DNA from: Poriferisodalis sp965208485 | GTDB lineage: Bacteria; Actinomycetota; Acidimicrobiia; Acidimicrobiales; Poriferisodalaceae | NCBI RefSeq assembly: GCF_965208485.1 | Contig: NZ_OZ242344.1 | Span: 2,976,001 to 3,040,000 of the forward strand | Length of the DNA: 64,000 nt | Direction of reading: 5' to 3' | Shown here: piece by piece, positions 34,279 to 43,558 of the stretch | How positions within the stretch are numbered: position 1 is the first letter of the stretch | Layout of the letters: each line of letters begins with the position of its first letter | Notes under the pieces: model-generated | Told to the model about the DNA's origin: nothing | The model's input: only the letters and a program-made list of their open reading frames with translations | The model's database searches: none | Program-made: the position numbers and the translations under genes

Positions 34279-37005
34279 ATGAGCCGACGCCCTCCTCGAG
34301 AAAACTCAACGCCGCGGACGGGCGGACTTCTCCTTGAGGTGCATGTCGGCAGACGCAGGTTCGTGTCCACGATGCCGGCACAGGTGCTCGTTGCTGCGGT
34401 CGTGGCAGTTCTCGGGTTAGGCGGGCCTGTTGGGGCTCAAATGAATTCGGTGTGCTCTGGCACTGCTGCGGTGTCGCACTCCACCACCAACACCGGCCTC
34501 ATCGCCGACTGCGACAACCTGCTCGCAGCGAAGCCGACCTTCCGCGCCACCAGCGCCGATCCACTGAACTGGAGCACCACCGTGGCGATGTCCCGCTGGG
34601 ACGGCATCACCGTCGCGGGCAACCCCGCCCGCGTCACTCGCCTCGTGCTGCCCTTCAAGGATCTTTGGGGTTCGATCCCGGCCCAGCTGGGAAACCTCAC
34701 CAACCTCACCGACCTCATCCTGTCGTACAACAGGTTGTCGGGTTCGATCCCGACCGAACTGGGCAACCTCACCAACCTCACCCGGCTCTGGCTGGCCTCA
34801 AACTGGCTGACGGGTTCGATCCCGACCCAGCTAGGAAACCTCACCAAACTCACCTCGCTTCACCTGCGCGCAAACAGGTTGTCGGGTTCGATCCCAAGCG
34901 AACTGGGCAACCTCGCCAACCTCACCCAGCTCTGGCTGCAGATAAACAGGCTGACGGGCACGATTCCGACCCAGCTAGGAAACCTCACCAACCTCACCTC
35001 GCTCCAGATGTCCTTCAATGGGTTGTCGGGCGCGGGGTTGACGGGCACGATTCCGACCCAGCTAGGAAACCTCACCAACCTCACCTCGCTCGGGCTGCAA
35101 GGAAACGCGTTGACGGGCGCGATTCCGTCCGAGCTAGGAAACCTCAGAAGCCTCACCCAGCTCTGGCTGCAAGGAAACGCGTTGACGGGCGCGATTCCGT
35201 CCGAGCTAGGAAACCTCAGAAGCCTCACCTCGCTCCAGCTGCAAGGAAACGCGTTGACGGGCGCGATTCCGTCCGAGCTAGGAAACCTCAGAAGCCTCAG
35301 CAGCTTCTATTTGCATGAAAACAGGCTGTCTGGCGCGATTCCGCCTAAGCTCGGCGACCTCACCGGCCTCACCGAACTCCGGCTGTCCGCCAACAATCTG
35401 TCGGGCGCGATTCCGTCCGAGCTAGGAAACCTCAGAAACCTCAGAAACCTCTATCTGGACGAAAACGCGTTGACGGGCGCGATTCCGTCCGAGCTAGGAA
35501 ACCTCAGAAACCTCAGAAACCTCTCCCTGAGAGCTAACGGATTGACGGGTGAGATTCCGCGAACCTTGGGTGACCTCGCCAACCTCGACTATCTCATGCT
35601 ATTCGGCAACGACCTGTCGGGGTGTATTCCTGTCAAATTGGCAGATCTGCTGAAAGGGCAGCTCGTCCGACTGAGCGAATGCAGTCCTGAAGACATGCCG
35701 CTCAACAGGGAAGCGCTCGACAACGACATACCGCCCATCACCAGCACGCCGCTCGATGACACCGTGCTCGATGACACCGTGCTCGATGACACCGTGCTCG
35801 ATGACACCGTGCTCGATGACACCGTGCTCGATGACACCGTGCTCGATGACACCGTGCTCGATGACACCGTGCTCGATGACACCCCGCTCGATGACACCCC
35901 GCTCGATGACACCGTGCCGGTTGCTGACAACGTGCCCGACAACGAGGCGCCTGGTACCACTGTGGCCGACGGTGCGAGCAACGGCGGCAGTAGCGGTTAT
36001 CGCGTGAGCACTGGCAGTGCGGGCGGCGGTTCTGGTTTGGATGTGGGTGTGGCGACGTTGGTGGTGGCTGATGGGTGGAGTCCTGCTGATGTGGGCACGG
36101 CGTCGGTGCTGGCGGCTCGTGAGGGCGGCGCGGTGGTGTATGTCGCTGAGGGGGAGTTGCCCGCGGGGGTGGAGAGGCTGTTGGGGGATGCGCTGCCGGC
36201 TGAGGTGCTGGTGGTGGGCGGCCCGGCGGCGGTGTCGCGGGCGGTGGTGGACGAGATCCGGGAGGCGTCGCCGGGTTCTGAGGTGCGGCGGGTCTCGGGG
36301 GAGGGTCGTGTCGCGACTGCGGCGGCTGCGGCGCGGGAGTCGCTGGGCGGTGTCGCGGGCGGCGGGGTCACGTTTGTGGTCGCGAATGGCTGGTCCGCGG
36401 CTGATGCGGGCGTGGCGGCTGCGTTGGCGGCTGCCGGCGGGGGCCGGGCGGCGGTGTTGTACACCGGCGGTGATGCGTTGGCTGAGGAGTCGGCTGCGTT
36501 GCTGCGGGAGTATCCCACCGAGGAGGTGGTGCTGGTGGGCGGCGTGGCGGCGGTCAGCGCGGCCGCGGAGCAGCAGGCTCGGGAGGCGGCGGGTGAGCAG
36601 GCGAGTGTGTCGCGTGTGACCGGGCAGGATCGTGTGGAGACTGCGGCGGCCGCGGCGCGGCGGGTGCTGGGCGACCCCGCTTCGGCCGGCGGGGTCACGT
36701 TGGTGGTGGCGAACGGCTGGTCCGCGGCTGATGTGGGCGTGGCGGCTGCGTTGGCGGCGGTGACCGACGACGCGGCTGTGGTCTACACCGCGGCGGGGGT
36801 GCTGTCCGGGGCCGCGGAGGCGGTCATCGACGAGTACGAGCCGGTGTCGGTGATCATCGTCGGGGGCCGCTCGGCGGTCAGCGACGAGGTCCGCGACGCT
36901 GTCGCCGCGGCAGCGCCCGACGGCACTGGCATCGAGCGCATCAGCGGCCAGGACCGCACCGACACCGCCGTCCGAGCAGCCCGGCACATCCTCGAAGGAA
37001 ACTGA
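34279..37005 (+). CDS. Secreted plant-type LRR protein with cell-wall-binding repeats
   Basis: The 908-residue protein has an N-terminal basic segment and a hydrophobic signal (VLVAAVVAVLGLGG). About 13 leucine-rich repeats of 24 residues follow the plant-specific GxIPxxLGNLxxLxxLxLxxN pattern, at about residues 128–455. Then come eleven copies of a five-residue LDDT unit. Three cell-wall-binding type 2 repeats (PF04122-like, e.g. TLVVANGWSAADVGVAAALA, VIIVGGRSAVSDEV) make up the C-terminus. It should be anchored on the wall and present the LRR for adhesion or recognition. A ribosome site (AGAAGGA) supports the start at 34279; an ATG at 34372 is an alternative. Confidence 0.88.
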   Translation: MSRRPPRENSTPRTGGLLLEVHVGRRRFVSTMPAQVLVAAVVAVLGLGGPVGAQMNSVCSGTAAVSHSTTNTGLIADCDNLLAAKPTFRATSADPLNWSTTVAMSRWDGITVAGNPARVTRLVLPFKDLWGSIPAQLGNLTNLTDLILSYNRLSGSIPTELGNLTNLTRLWLASNWLTGSIPTQLGNLTKLTSLHLRANRLSGSIPSELGNLANLTQLWLQINRLTGTIPTQLGNLTNLTSLQMSFNGLSGAGLTGTIPTQLGNLTNLTSLGLQGNALTGAIPSELGNLRSLTQLWLQGNALTGAIPSELGNLRSLTSLQLQGNALTGAIPSELGNLRSLSSFYLHENRLSGAIPPKLGDLTGLTELRLSANNLSGAIPSELGNLRNLRNLYLDENALTGAIPSELGNLRNLRNLSLRANGLTGEIPRTLGDLANLDYLMLFGNDLSGCIPVKLADLLKGQLVRLSECSPEDMPLNREALDNDIPPITSTPLDDTVLDDTVLDDTVLDDTVLDDTVLDDTVLDDTVLDDTVLDDTPLDDTPLDDTVPVADNVPDNEAPGTTVADGASNGGSSGYRVSTGSAGGGSGLDVGVATLVVADGWSPADVGTASVLAAREGGAVVYVAEGELPAGVERLLGDALPAEVLVVGGPAAVSRAVVDEIREASPGSEVRRVSGEGRVATAAAAARESLGGVAGGGVTFVVANGWSAADAGVAAALAAAGGGRAAVLYTGGDALAEESAALLREYPTEEVVLVGGVAAVSAAAEQQAREAAGEQASVSRVTGQDRVETAAAAARRVLGDPASAGGVTLVVANGWSAADVGVAAALAAVTDDAAVVYTAAGVLSGAAEAVIDEYEPVSVIIVGGRSAVSDEVRDAVAAAAPDGTGIERISGQDRTDTAVRAARHILEGN
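35749..35913 (+). repeat. Eleven 15-bp tandem repeats encoding an LDDT linker
   Basis: The unit (G/C)(T/C)GCTCGATGACACC is repeated without interruption. The eight central copies are identical, and the first copy and last two encode Pro-Leu-Asp-Asp-Thr. It forms an acidic stalk between LRR and wall-binding domains and is probably length-variable by slippage. Confidence 0.95.
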
Positions 37006-37110
37006 CCCGCACCAGCAGGTCCAAACCCACAAACGCGAAGGCTCCTGTTGTGCATAGTCGGGTTTGTCGGTCGTTGACGGCATCCTGCGCAGCGCGTCGG
37101 TCTTGGACGC

Positions 37111-37143
37111 GGAAAGTCCCCGGGCCGAAACCCGGGGACTTCC
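37111..37143. terminator. Bidirectional terminator-like hairpin
   Basis: GGAAAGTCCCCGGG and CCCGGGGACTTCC form a stem of about 13 pairs with a CCGAAA loop. It lies between the convergent LRR and ammonium transporter genes. There is no long T tract, which is common for GC-rich hosts. Confidence 0.65.
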
Positions 37144-37193
37144 GCTGACAACAGAGCAGGTGGCCGCTGGGCAACTCAGCCCATGGCCGAGTG

Positions 37194-38567
37194 TCAGCCG
37201 CTCGAGACCACATCGTCCAGCGCCAAGCCAGGCCCCCCGTGTTCGGACACGTCGAGGCCCACCCTCTCCTCCTCTGTCGACACTCGCAGCCCGATCGCAG
37301 CCCGAAGCACCCCGAACAGGATCGCTGCGGTCACGATCACCCACACAGCCACGATCACCACCAGCAGGAACTGCACGACGAGCTGTTCGATGCCGCCGCC
37401 GTAGAACAGACCCGCGTTCTCGCGTCCCAAGAACGCGTCGTCGTAACGCCCGAACAGGCCGATGGCGAGCGTGCCCCACATGCCCGCCGCGCCGTGCACG
37501 GCGAAGGCCCCGACGGGGTCGTCGATCTTCAGCTTGCGATCCACGAAGCCGACGACGACGACCACGATGAGCCCGGCGATGAAGCCGGTGACGATCGCGC
37601 CCCAGGGCGTCATCGTGCCGCAGCCGGCGGTGATGCCGACCAAGCCTGCCAGCGCCCCGTTGCCTGCCATCGGCACATCGGGCCGGCCGGTGCGCAGCCA
37701 GTTCAGCGCCGTGGCGCCGATGGTCCCGGCGCATGCCGCCAGCACCGTGTTCAGCGCCACATACATCACGTTGGCGCTGGCTGCCAGCTCGGAGCCGGCG
37801 TTGAAGCCGAACCAGCCGAACCACAGGATGAACACGCCCAGGATGGCGAGCGTCACGTTGTGTCCCGGGATGGTGCGCGATGTCCCGTCGGGGGCGTACT
37901 TGCCGATGCGGGGTCCGAGCATCCAGGCGCCGACGAGGGCGATCCAGCCGCCCACGCTGTGCACGACGGTGGAGCCGGCGAAGTCGCTGTAGACGGCATC
38001 GCCGATGGAGATGCTGGCGATCAGGCCGCCGCCCCAAGTCCAGTGCACGACGATCGGGTAGATGATCGCCGTGGTCACGAGGCTGAAGATGAGGTAGGTG
38101 CTGAACTTCGTGCGCTCAGCCATCGCGCCCGAGGCGATCGTCACGGCTGTAGCGGCGAAGACCGCCTGGAAGAAGAAGTCGGTCGAGCCGGACAGTCCCT
38201 CGGAGATGTCGAACAGGTCGACTCCCGCCAAGGCGAACGAACCCCAGCCGAACAGGCTGTTGCCGCCGTCGCCGTAGGCCAGCCCGTAGCCGACCGCGAA
38301 GAACGCCAAGATGCCGATGGATGCGTCAGCCAGGTTCTTGGCCATGATGTTGGCCACGTTCTTCGAGCGGGCGAGGCCCGACTCGAGCATGGCGAAGCCG
38401 GCCTGCATCAGGAACACCAGCACGCCGGCGATGAAGACCCACAGGTTGTCCATGACAGCTTGAACGACCTCAGATGTAACGGCGTCGTCCTGTGCGCCGA
38501 CAGGGCCGACGAAGAGGAACAGACCGCCGACTGCGCCCGCGAGAACGACGAAGAGCTTGCGTTTCAT
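37194..38567 (-). CDS. amt: Ammonium transporter
   Basis: A signal peptide (KLFVVLAGAVGGLFLFVGPVGA) is followed by about 11 helices with Amt signatures, such as DNLWVFIAGVLVFLMQAGFAMLE, the twin-His region (HSVGGWIALVGAWMLG and FAVHGAAGMWGTLA) and FNAGSELA. The start at 38567 has GGAG 7 bases upstream. A duplicated 15-bp block gives a second ribosome site and ATG in frame at 38582. No PII gene follows. It imports ammonium. Confidence 0.93.
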   Translation of the reverse strand: MKRKLFVVLAGAVGGLFLFVGPVGAQDDAVTSEVVQAVMDNLWVFIAGVLVFLMQAGFAMLESGLARSKNVANIMAKNLADASIGILAFFAVGYGLAYGDGGNSLFGWGSFALAGVDLFDISEGLSGSTDFFFQAVFAATAVTIASGAMAERTKFSTYLIFSLVTTAIIYPIVVHWTWGGGLIASISIGDAVYSDFAGSTVVHSVGGWIALVGAWMLGPRIGKYAPDGTSRTIPGHNVTLAILGVFILWFGWFGFNAGSELAASANVMYVALNTVLAACAGTIGATALNWLRTGRPDVPMAGNGALAGLVGITAGCGTMTPWGAIVTGFIAGLIVVVVVGFVDRKLKIDDPVGAFAVHGAAGMWGTLAIGLFGRYDDAFLGRENAGLFYGGGIEQLVVQFLLVVIVAVWVIVTAAILFGVLRAAIGLRVSTEEERVGLDVSEHGGPGLALDDVVSSG

Positions 38568-38764
38568 GTCGAATCTCCTCATGTCGAATCTCCTAGGACT
38601 CGGCTTGCTGGCTGGCAGTGATCTGGCTGACGGGGCGAACCTAGGAACGGCGTGTTGCGCGAGGGTCACCTCGCTGTGACCGCTCGATGCACAGCGCGGG
38701 TCGGCGCTGTTGCCGTGATGTTTCGGCCGCGTTGCGTGCCCCGCTCAGCCGCGGGACCAACTGC

Positions 38765-40267
38765 TCAGTCGGCTGGATACCGCAGCTTGGGACCGGCTTC
38801 GGCCCAGTCCATGTGATCGCGGATGTACTCGTTGGCCGGATTCCGCGGCGGCAGGTAGTCCCAACCCTGCACGGCAGCGGCATGCACCACCCGCCGGGTC
38901 CGCTGTGAGGCGAGCACTTGCTCGCGAATGGCTGCAGAGTCCCAGCGCTGGGCGACCTCGGCAGCGAAGCCAGCCGACAGATCAGCCAGCTCGGCTGAAT
39001 CGGGCGACTCAGCCAGATTCCGATGCTCAGCCGGATCGGCGGAGATGTCGTAGAGCTGCGGCAGATCGGTGTCGCAGTGGATGTACTTGTAGCGACCGCG
39101 GCGGATCATGAACATCGGGTGGGAGGTCAGCTCGCCCATGTACTCGCCGACGGTCTCGTCGATCGGATCGTCGCTTCCGGTGGCCGCGGGCCACAGGCTG
39201 TGCCCGTCCAGCGGTGCGCCGAGCTCAGAAGCGGAGATCCCCGCGATGTCCGTCAGCGTCGGACCCAGGTCCAGCAATGAGCACACGTTGGGCACGGTGC
39301 CGCTTCCGATGCCGGGGCCGGCCATCACCAGCGGGACTCGGGCAGACCGCTCGAAGAACGACATCTTGAACCAGGCGCCCCGGTCGCCGAGCATGTCGCC
39401 GTGATCGCTGGTGGCGATCACCACGGTGTCATCGGTTCGGCCCGTCTCGTCGAGGACTGCGAGCAGCTCGCCGAGCCACCAGTCGAAATAGCTGGTGTTG
39501 GCGTAGTAGGCACGGCGGGCGTTGCGGCACTGCTCGTCGGTCCAGCCGACGCTCTCGGCCCCGATGCCGCGGCGAATGCGCTCGGTGTGCGGGTCCAGTC
39601 CGGACGGCAACGGTCCGGGCAGGTCGATGTCGTCGTGGTCGTACAGGTTCCACCACTCGGGGCGAGCCACGTAGGGGTCGTGCGGGTGGATGAAGGCCGC
39701 CGCCAGGAAGAACGGACGCGTGTCGCTGTCGCGGGCCAAGTCGTACAGGCAACGGCGGGTGGCGTTTCCGACTTCGGTGTCGTAGTCGATCTGGTAGGTG
39801 GCGAGCGCCTGGCCGGCATCGGTAACGCTGGACATGTTGTGGTACCAGGCATCGATCCGTTCGTCGGCCGCGTCCCAGTTGGGGGTCCAGGCGAAATTCG
39901 CCGGGTAGATGTCGGTGGTGAGACGCCGGCTGAAGCCGTGAAGCTGGTCGGGGCCGACGAAGTGCATCTTGCCGCCCAGCACCGTCCGGTAGCCCGCGAG
40001 GTTCAGCCAGTGGGCCACGGTGGGAGCGGCCGCGCTCCACTCGGCGGCGTTGTCCCAGGCGCCGATCCTCGAAGGCAGGCGACCGGTCATCATCGAGTAG
40101 CGCGAGGGCCCACACAGCGGTGACGGGCAGTACGCGGCATCGAACCGGACTCCCCGCTCTGCCAGTGCCTCCAAGGCGGGCGTCTGGACGACCGGATGTC
40201 CGTAGGTACCGGTGAAGTGCGGCGCGAGCTGATCGGCCATCACGAGCAACACGTTGGGAGCTGTCAT
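38765..40267 (-). CDS. betC: Choline-sulfatase
   Basis: The 500-residue sulfatase has the formylglycine motif in PLCGPSRYSMMTGR (CxPSR), metal ligands in LLVMADQ and ATSDHGDMLGDRG, and the choline-sulfatase C-terminal segment (REQVLASQRTRRVVHAA, then LPPRNPANEYIRDHMD). It hydrolyses choline-O-sulfate to choline. A GMC dehydrogenase and a TetR regulator lie divergently on the other side, giving a choline-sulfate to betaine cluster. Starts at 40267 and 40270 are equivalent. Confidence 0.9.
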   Translation of the reverse strand: MTAPNVLLVMADQLAPHFTGTYGHPVVQTPALEALAERGVRFDAAYCPSPLCGPSRYSMMTGRLPSRIGAWDNAAEWSAAAPTVAHWLNLAGYRTVLGGKMHFVGPDQLHGFSRRLTTDIYPANFAWTPNWDAADERIDAWYHNMSSVTDAGQALATYQIDYDTEVGNATRRCLYDLARDSDTRPFFLAAAFIHPHDPYVARPEWWNLYDHDDIDLPGPLPSGLDPHTERIRRGIGAESVGWTDEQCRNARRAYYANTSYFDWWLGELLAVLDETGRTDDTVVIATSDHGDMLGDRGAWFKMSFFERSARVPLVMAGPGIGSGTVPNVCSLLDLGPTLTDIAGISASELGAPLDGHSLWPAATGSDDPIDETVGEYMGELTSHPMFMIRRGRYKYIHCDTDLPQLYDISADPAEHRNLAESPDSAELADLSAGFAAEVAQRWDSAAIREQVLASQRTRRVVHAAAVQGWDYLPPRNPANEYIRDHMDWAEAGPKLRYPAD

Positions 40268-40466
40268 CATTCGAACAGTACGCCTCCCGGAACTCAACGC
40301 GCGCCAGTGCGCGGCAAAGGCAGCTACCGACCGTGCTATAATATTCAAAACCGTCTAAGTAGCCTGTTTTAGCAGAGGAAGGCCAGGGACCGGAACCGGC
40401 CAGGCCGACTGCTCGGCGCAGGCACCAGGCGTAGGGGACGGTCGGACGACGAACCGGGGGGTGCCC

Positions 40467-40889
40467 ATGTCCGATACACGCAGTACCGACCGACGAACAC
40501 ATCGACGTCCGAGACTGCGGGGTTGGCAGCTGCTCCTAGTGGTGCGTCGGCAATTTGCACAGGGCCTGCCGAAGCCTGTTTCCGCAGGTCAGCGGGCCGC
40601 GACCTGCCCGCAAGAAAACCACGACACACCACTAGCGCTGTTCGCAGCCTGCGGGCTGCTCGCAGCAGCTTGCACGGGCGACGATGACGCGGCTCCCGAG
40701 CCCGTGGCAGACGATGCCGCTGCACAGTGGATCGCTGACAACGAGGCGACCTGGAGCGCTTGGCTCCAATGGCTCCGCAGGACATCTCCCAGCGAGACGG
40801 CGACCCGTCGGCGTCGGCCCGCCTGGGTCGGCGTCGGCGGGGTTCGTCCGGCACGTCTGAGGACATCCTTCGCCCAGTTGAGTCGGTGA
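40467..40889 (+). pseudogene. Small lipoprotein gene interrupted in its signal peptide by MITE-A
   Basis: The ATG at 40467 starts a basic N-region ending WQLLL. A 96-bp insertion (MITE-A copy 4 plus one CTAG) follows, and the signal peptide then resumes as LALFAACGLLAAAC with a lipobox Cys and an acidic mature start TGDDDAAPEP. Removing the insert restores WQLLLALFAACGLLAAAC in frame. The insert is itself open in this frame and adds 32 residues with charges that should destroy export. The short rest, ending at 40889, matches no family I know. Confidence 0.65.
40536..40635. mobile_element. MITE-A copy 4, in-frame in a lipoprotein gene
   Basis: A 100-bp element from CTAGTGGTGCGTCGG to CGACACACCACTAG, the reverse orientation of copy 2 and nearly identical to it. 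The host reading frame proves the insertion boundaries and a 4-bp CTAG duplication. Confidence 0.92.
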
Positions 40890-40893
40890 ACCC

Positions 40894-42609
40894 ATGACGG
40901 ACCCCGTATACGACTTCGTCATCGTCGGCGGCGGATCAGCCGGCTGCGCGCTCGCAAACCGCCTCAGCGCCGATCCCAGCACCAAGGTGCTCGTGCTCGA
41001 GGCCGGCCGCCGGGACTACCGCTGGGATGTGCTGATCCACATGCCGGCGGCCCTGACGATGCCGATCGGCAACCGCTTCTACGACTGGCAGTACGAGACC
41101 GAGACCGAGCCCCACATGGGCGGGCGACGCGTGTACCACGCTCGGGGCAAGGTGCTGGGCGGCTCCAGCTCCATCAACGGGATGATCTTCCAGCGAGGCA
41201 ATCCCGCCGACTACGACAAGTGGGCCGACCAGCCCGGCATGAAGGCATGGGACTACCGGCACTGCCTGCCGTACTTCAAGCGCATGGAGACGTGCCTAGC
41301 GGGGGGCGACGAGTGGCGCGGTGACGAGGGACCGCTGGTGCTGGAGCGCGGTCCGGCCGCCAGCCCGCTGTTCGGAGCCTTCTTCGCCGCTGTGCAGGAG
41401 GCCGGCTTCGAGCTCACCGACGATGTGAACGGATTTCGCCAGGAGGGCTTCGCAGCGTTCGACCGCAACATCCACCGCGGCCGGCGATTGTCTGCATCGC
41501 GCGCCTACCTGCATCCGGTGCTGGACCGCCCGAACATGGAACTGCGAACCGGCGCGCTCATCGGTCAGGTACTGTTCGAAGGCACCCGTGCGACCGGCGT
41601 CTCCTATCGCCGCAAGGGCCGGCAGCGTGTCGCCCGCGCCAGGCACGTCATCCTTTGTGCGGGTGCATTCGGCTCCGCTCAGCTGCTGCAGCTGTCGGGT
41701 GTCGGGCCGCCGACGCTGCTCGACCGACACGGCGTCGATGTCGTCTCGCCGCTCGAAGGCGTCGGCGAGAACCTTCAGGACCATCTCGAGGTCTATATCC
41801 AGTACGCCTCGAAGCGGGCGGTCTCCATGCAGCCGCATCTGCGTCGATGGCGGCATCCGTGGATCGGCCTGCAGTGGCTGGCGCGGCGCGGGCCGGGTGC
41901 CACAAATCACTTCGAAGCGGGCGGTTTCGTGCGCAGCAACACGTCCGAGGCCTACCCGAACCTGATGTTCCACTTCCTGCCGCTCGCCGTGCGCTACGAC
42001 GGCTCGGCGCCGGTCAGCAAGCACGGCTACCAAGTGCACGTCGGGCCGATGTACTCCGATGCCCGCGGCTGGGTGCGGATCCGCTCTCGCGACCCCGAGG
42101 CGAAGCCTGCGATCCGGTTCAACTACCTCTCCACTGCACAGGACCGTCGGGAGTGGATCGAGACCGTGCGGGTGACACGCCGCATCATGAACCAGCCGGC
42201 ATTTGAGCCGTACAACGACGGCGAGCTGTCCCCCGGCCCAGACACCCAGACAGACGACGAGATCATGGACTGGGTAGCGCGCGACGCCGAGACGGCGCTG
42301 CACCCCGCAGGCACGGCTCGGCTCGGCACCGACGAGTTGGCGGTGACCGACCCGGCGACCATGGGCGTTCGAGGCACCTCGGGCCTCAGCGTGGTGGATG
42401 CCTCGGTGATGCCGACGGTCACAAACGGGAACATCTACGCCCCGGTGATGATGATCGCCGAGAAGGCTGCCGACCTGCTGCTCGGCAACGAGCCGCTCAA
42501 ACCGCTGGATGTGCCAGTCTACGGACCGTCGTGCGGGTCCTCGTCGCCGGGACCCTCGCTGCCGTCGTCTCCGGAGATCATCGCCGATACGAGGTCGAGC
42601 ACCTCGTGA
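40894..42609 (+). CDS. betA: GMC-family oxidoreductase, probable choline dehydrogenase
   Basis: The 571-residue flavoprotein has the FAD-binding VIVGGGSAGCALANRLS at the N-terminus, the GMC signature around GKVLGGSSSINGMIFQRG, and GVGENLQDHLEVYIQY. The catalytic His is in ALHPAGTARLG, with TNGNIYAPVMMIAEKAAD near the end. Beside choline-sulfatase and a TetR gene it most likely oxidises choline to betaine aldehyde, although GMC enzymes are diverse. The 3' end overlaps the convergent TetR gene by 91 bp. Confidence 0.85.
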   Translation: MTDPVYDFVIVGGGSAGCALANRLSADPSTKVLVLEAGRRDYRWDVLIHMPAALTMPIGNRFYDWQYETETEPHMGGRRVYHARGKVLGGSSSINGMIFQRGNPADYDKWADQPGMKAWDYRHCLPYFKRMETCLAGGDEWRGDEGPLVLERGPAASPLFGAFFAAVQEAGFELTDDVNGFRQEGFAAFDRNIHRGRRLSASRAYLHPVLDRPNMELRTGALIGQVLFEGTRATGVSYRRKGRQRVARARHVILCAGAFGSAQLLQLSGVGPPTLLDRHGVDVVSPLEGVGENLQDHLEVYIQYASKRAVSMQPHLRRWRHPWIGLQWLARRGPGATNHFEAGGFVRSNTSEAYPNLMFHFLPLAVRYDGSAPVSKHGYQVHVGPMYSDARGWVRIRSRDPEAKPAIRFNYLSTAQDRREWIETVRVTRRIMNQPAFEPYNDGELSPGPDTQTDDEIMDWVARDAETALHPAGTARLGTDELAVTDPATMGVRGTSGLSVVDASVMPTVTNGNIYAPVMMIAEKAADLLLGNEPLKPLDVPVYGPSCGSSSPGPSLPSSPEIIADTRSSTS

Positions 42610-43214
42610 CGCTCGGCCTTGGTCGGCGGCGCGAGACCGAAGAGATCGATGAGCCAGAGGCCGTCGCCGACAATGCGCGCCAGCAGACCCGTTGCCTCCG
42701 CCAGCCCGTCATGGTGCAGCAGGCGCTCCTGCCAGCGCTCGAACGTTGCGCGGGTGTTCGCGAGCAGTTCGTCGTCGAGCGACGCCGCCGCCAGGATCGA
42801 CGCCGAGGTGTCGGCTGCCGCCTTGTACGGCTCGCGGACGTAGTCAAGATAGGCGAGCGCGAAGGTGCCGCGGGCGGCGGGGTCGTCGTCGCGGAACCTG
42901 GCCTCGCGGATGTCGAGCTCGTCGTCGAGCACGGTCAGCGTCTCGTCGAGCAGGCCGGCCATGAGGGCGTCCTTCGAGCCGAAGTGGTAGAGAAACCCCC
43001 CCTTGCTGAGCCCGGCGGCCAGCGCGACCCGATCGAGCGTGAGACTGGCGGCGCCGTCGGTCTGGATGACCTCAATGGCGGCCTGCAGGATGCGCTCGCG
43101 GGTCTGCACCGCGCGTTCTTGAACGGGACCCGTTCGCGACCCGGTTGCCTCCGCTTTGGTACCCGGAGCCGGCGTTGCGGCATGCGTCGCATCGCGGGGG
43201 TGAACTCGTGCCAC
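42519..43214 (-). CDS. TetR-family regulator, probably BetI-like
   Basis: The helix-turn-helix is TRERILQAAIEVIQTDGAAS, then DRVALAAGLSKGGFLYHFGSKDAL, followed by a helical ligand domain. The GTG start at 43214 gives 231 residues; several upstream and downstream starts are possible. Location next to choline-sulfatase and choline dehydrogenase suggests it represses that cluster in response to choline. The acidic C-terminal end overlaps the GMC gene. Confidence 0.75.
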   Translation of the reverse strand: MARVHPRDATHAATPAPGTKAEATGSRTGPVQERAVQTRERILQAAIEVIQTDGAASLTLDRVALAAGLSKGGFLYHFGSKDALMAGLLDETLTVLDDELDIREARFRDDDPAARGTFALAYLDYVREPYKAAADTSASILAAASLDDELLANTRATFERWQERLLHHDGLAEATGLLARIVGDGLWLIDLFGLAPPTKAERHEVLDLVSAMISGDDGSEGPGDEDPHDGP

Positions 43215-43216
43215 AA

Positions 43217-43558
43217 TCAGCACAGCGTACCGAGACCTCGAACCCGTCCGGCTGGACGGTAATCCGGCCATGGAGTCGGACACGGAGGCTCGGCAAGCTC
43301 TATGGAGAAATGGTTCCTCCGCCATGGCCGCCGAGCGGTGCGAGAGCCATATGAGACGGATTTCGCTCGCACTGCTGCGATGGTGGCCCCGACGGCCCCG
43401 CGCCGCAGCATGAGCACTTCGATATGCGCTCCGGCGTCGCTCTCTGCAGCGTCGAAGCCGTGGCCCGGCGCAGCGGCCGGCGTGCCGTCGCGCAAGACGA
43501 CGACGGTTGCTGCATCGATCGGCCGGGGCGGCGACGTCGTCTGAGCGGAGTCGTTCAC
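43217..43558 (-). pseudogene. Truncated Nudix hydrolase
   Basis: The N-terminal ~65 residues (PPRPIDAATVVVLRDG, then HIEVLMLRRGAVG) are the opening strands of a Nudix domain. The following residues no longer fit, and the Nudix box is absent. The start ATG overlaps the stop of the upstream nucleotidase gene (ATGA), so an intact coupled gene once stood here. A deletion probably joined it to the region before the TetR gene. Confidence 0.5.

Noticed and set aside
35599..38037. An 812-codon minus-strand frame antisense to the LRR and ammonium transporter genes
   Set aside because: It is a GC-driven shadow. Its residues are mostly Arg/His, and it covers two clear genes on better frames.
40337..40342. 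TATAAT box between the choline-sulfatase and lipoprotein genes
   Set aside because: The hexamer is perfect, but no -35 at suitable spacing is seen on the plus strand, so I do not call a promoter.
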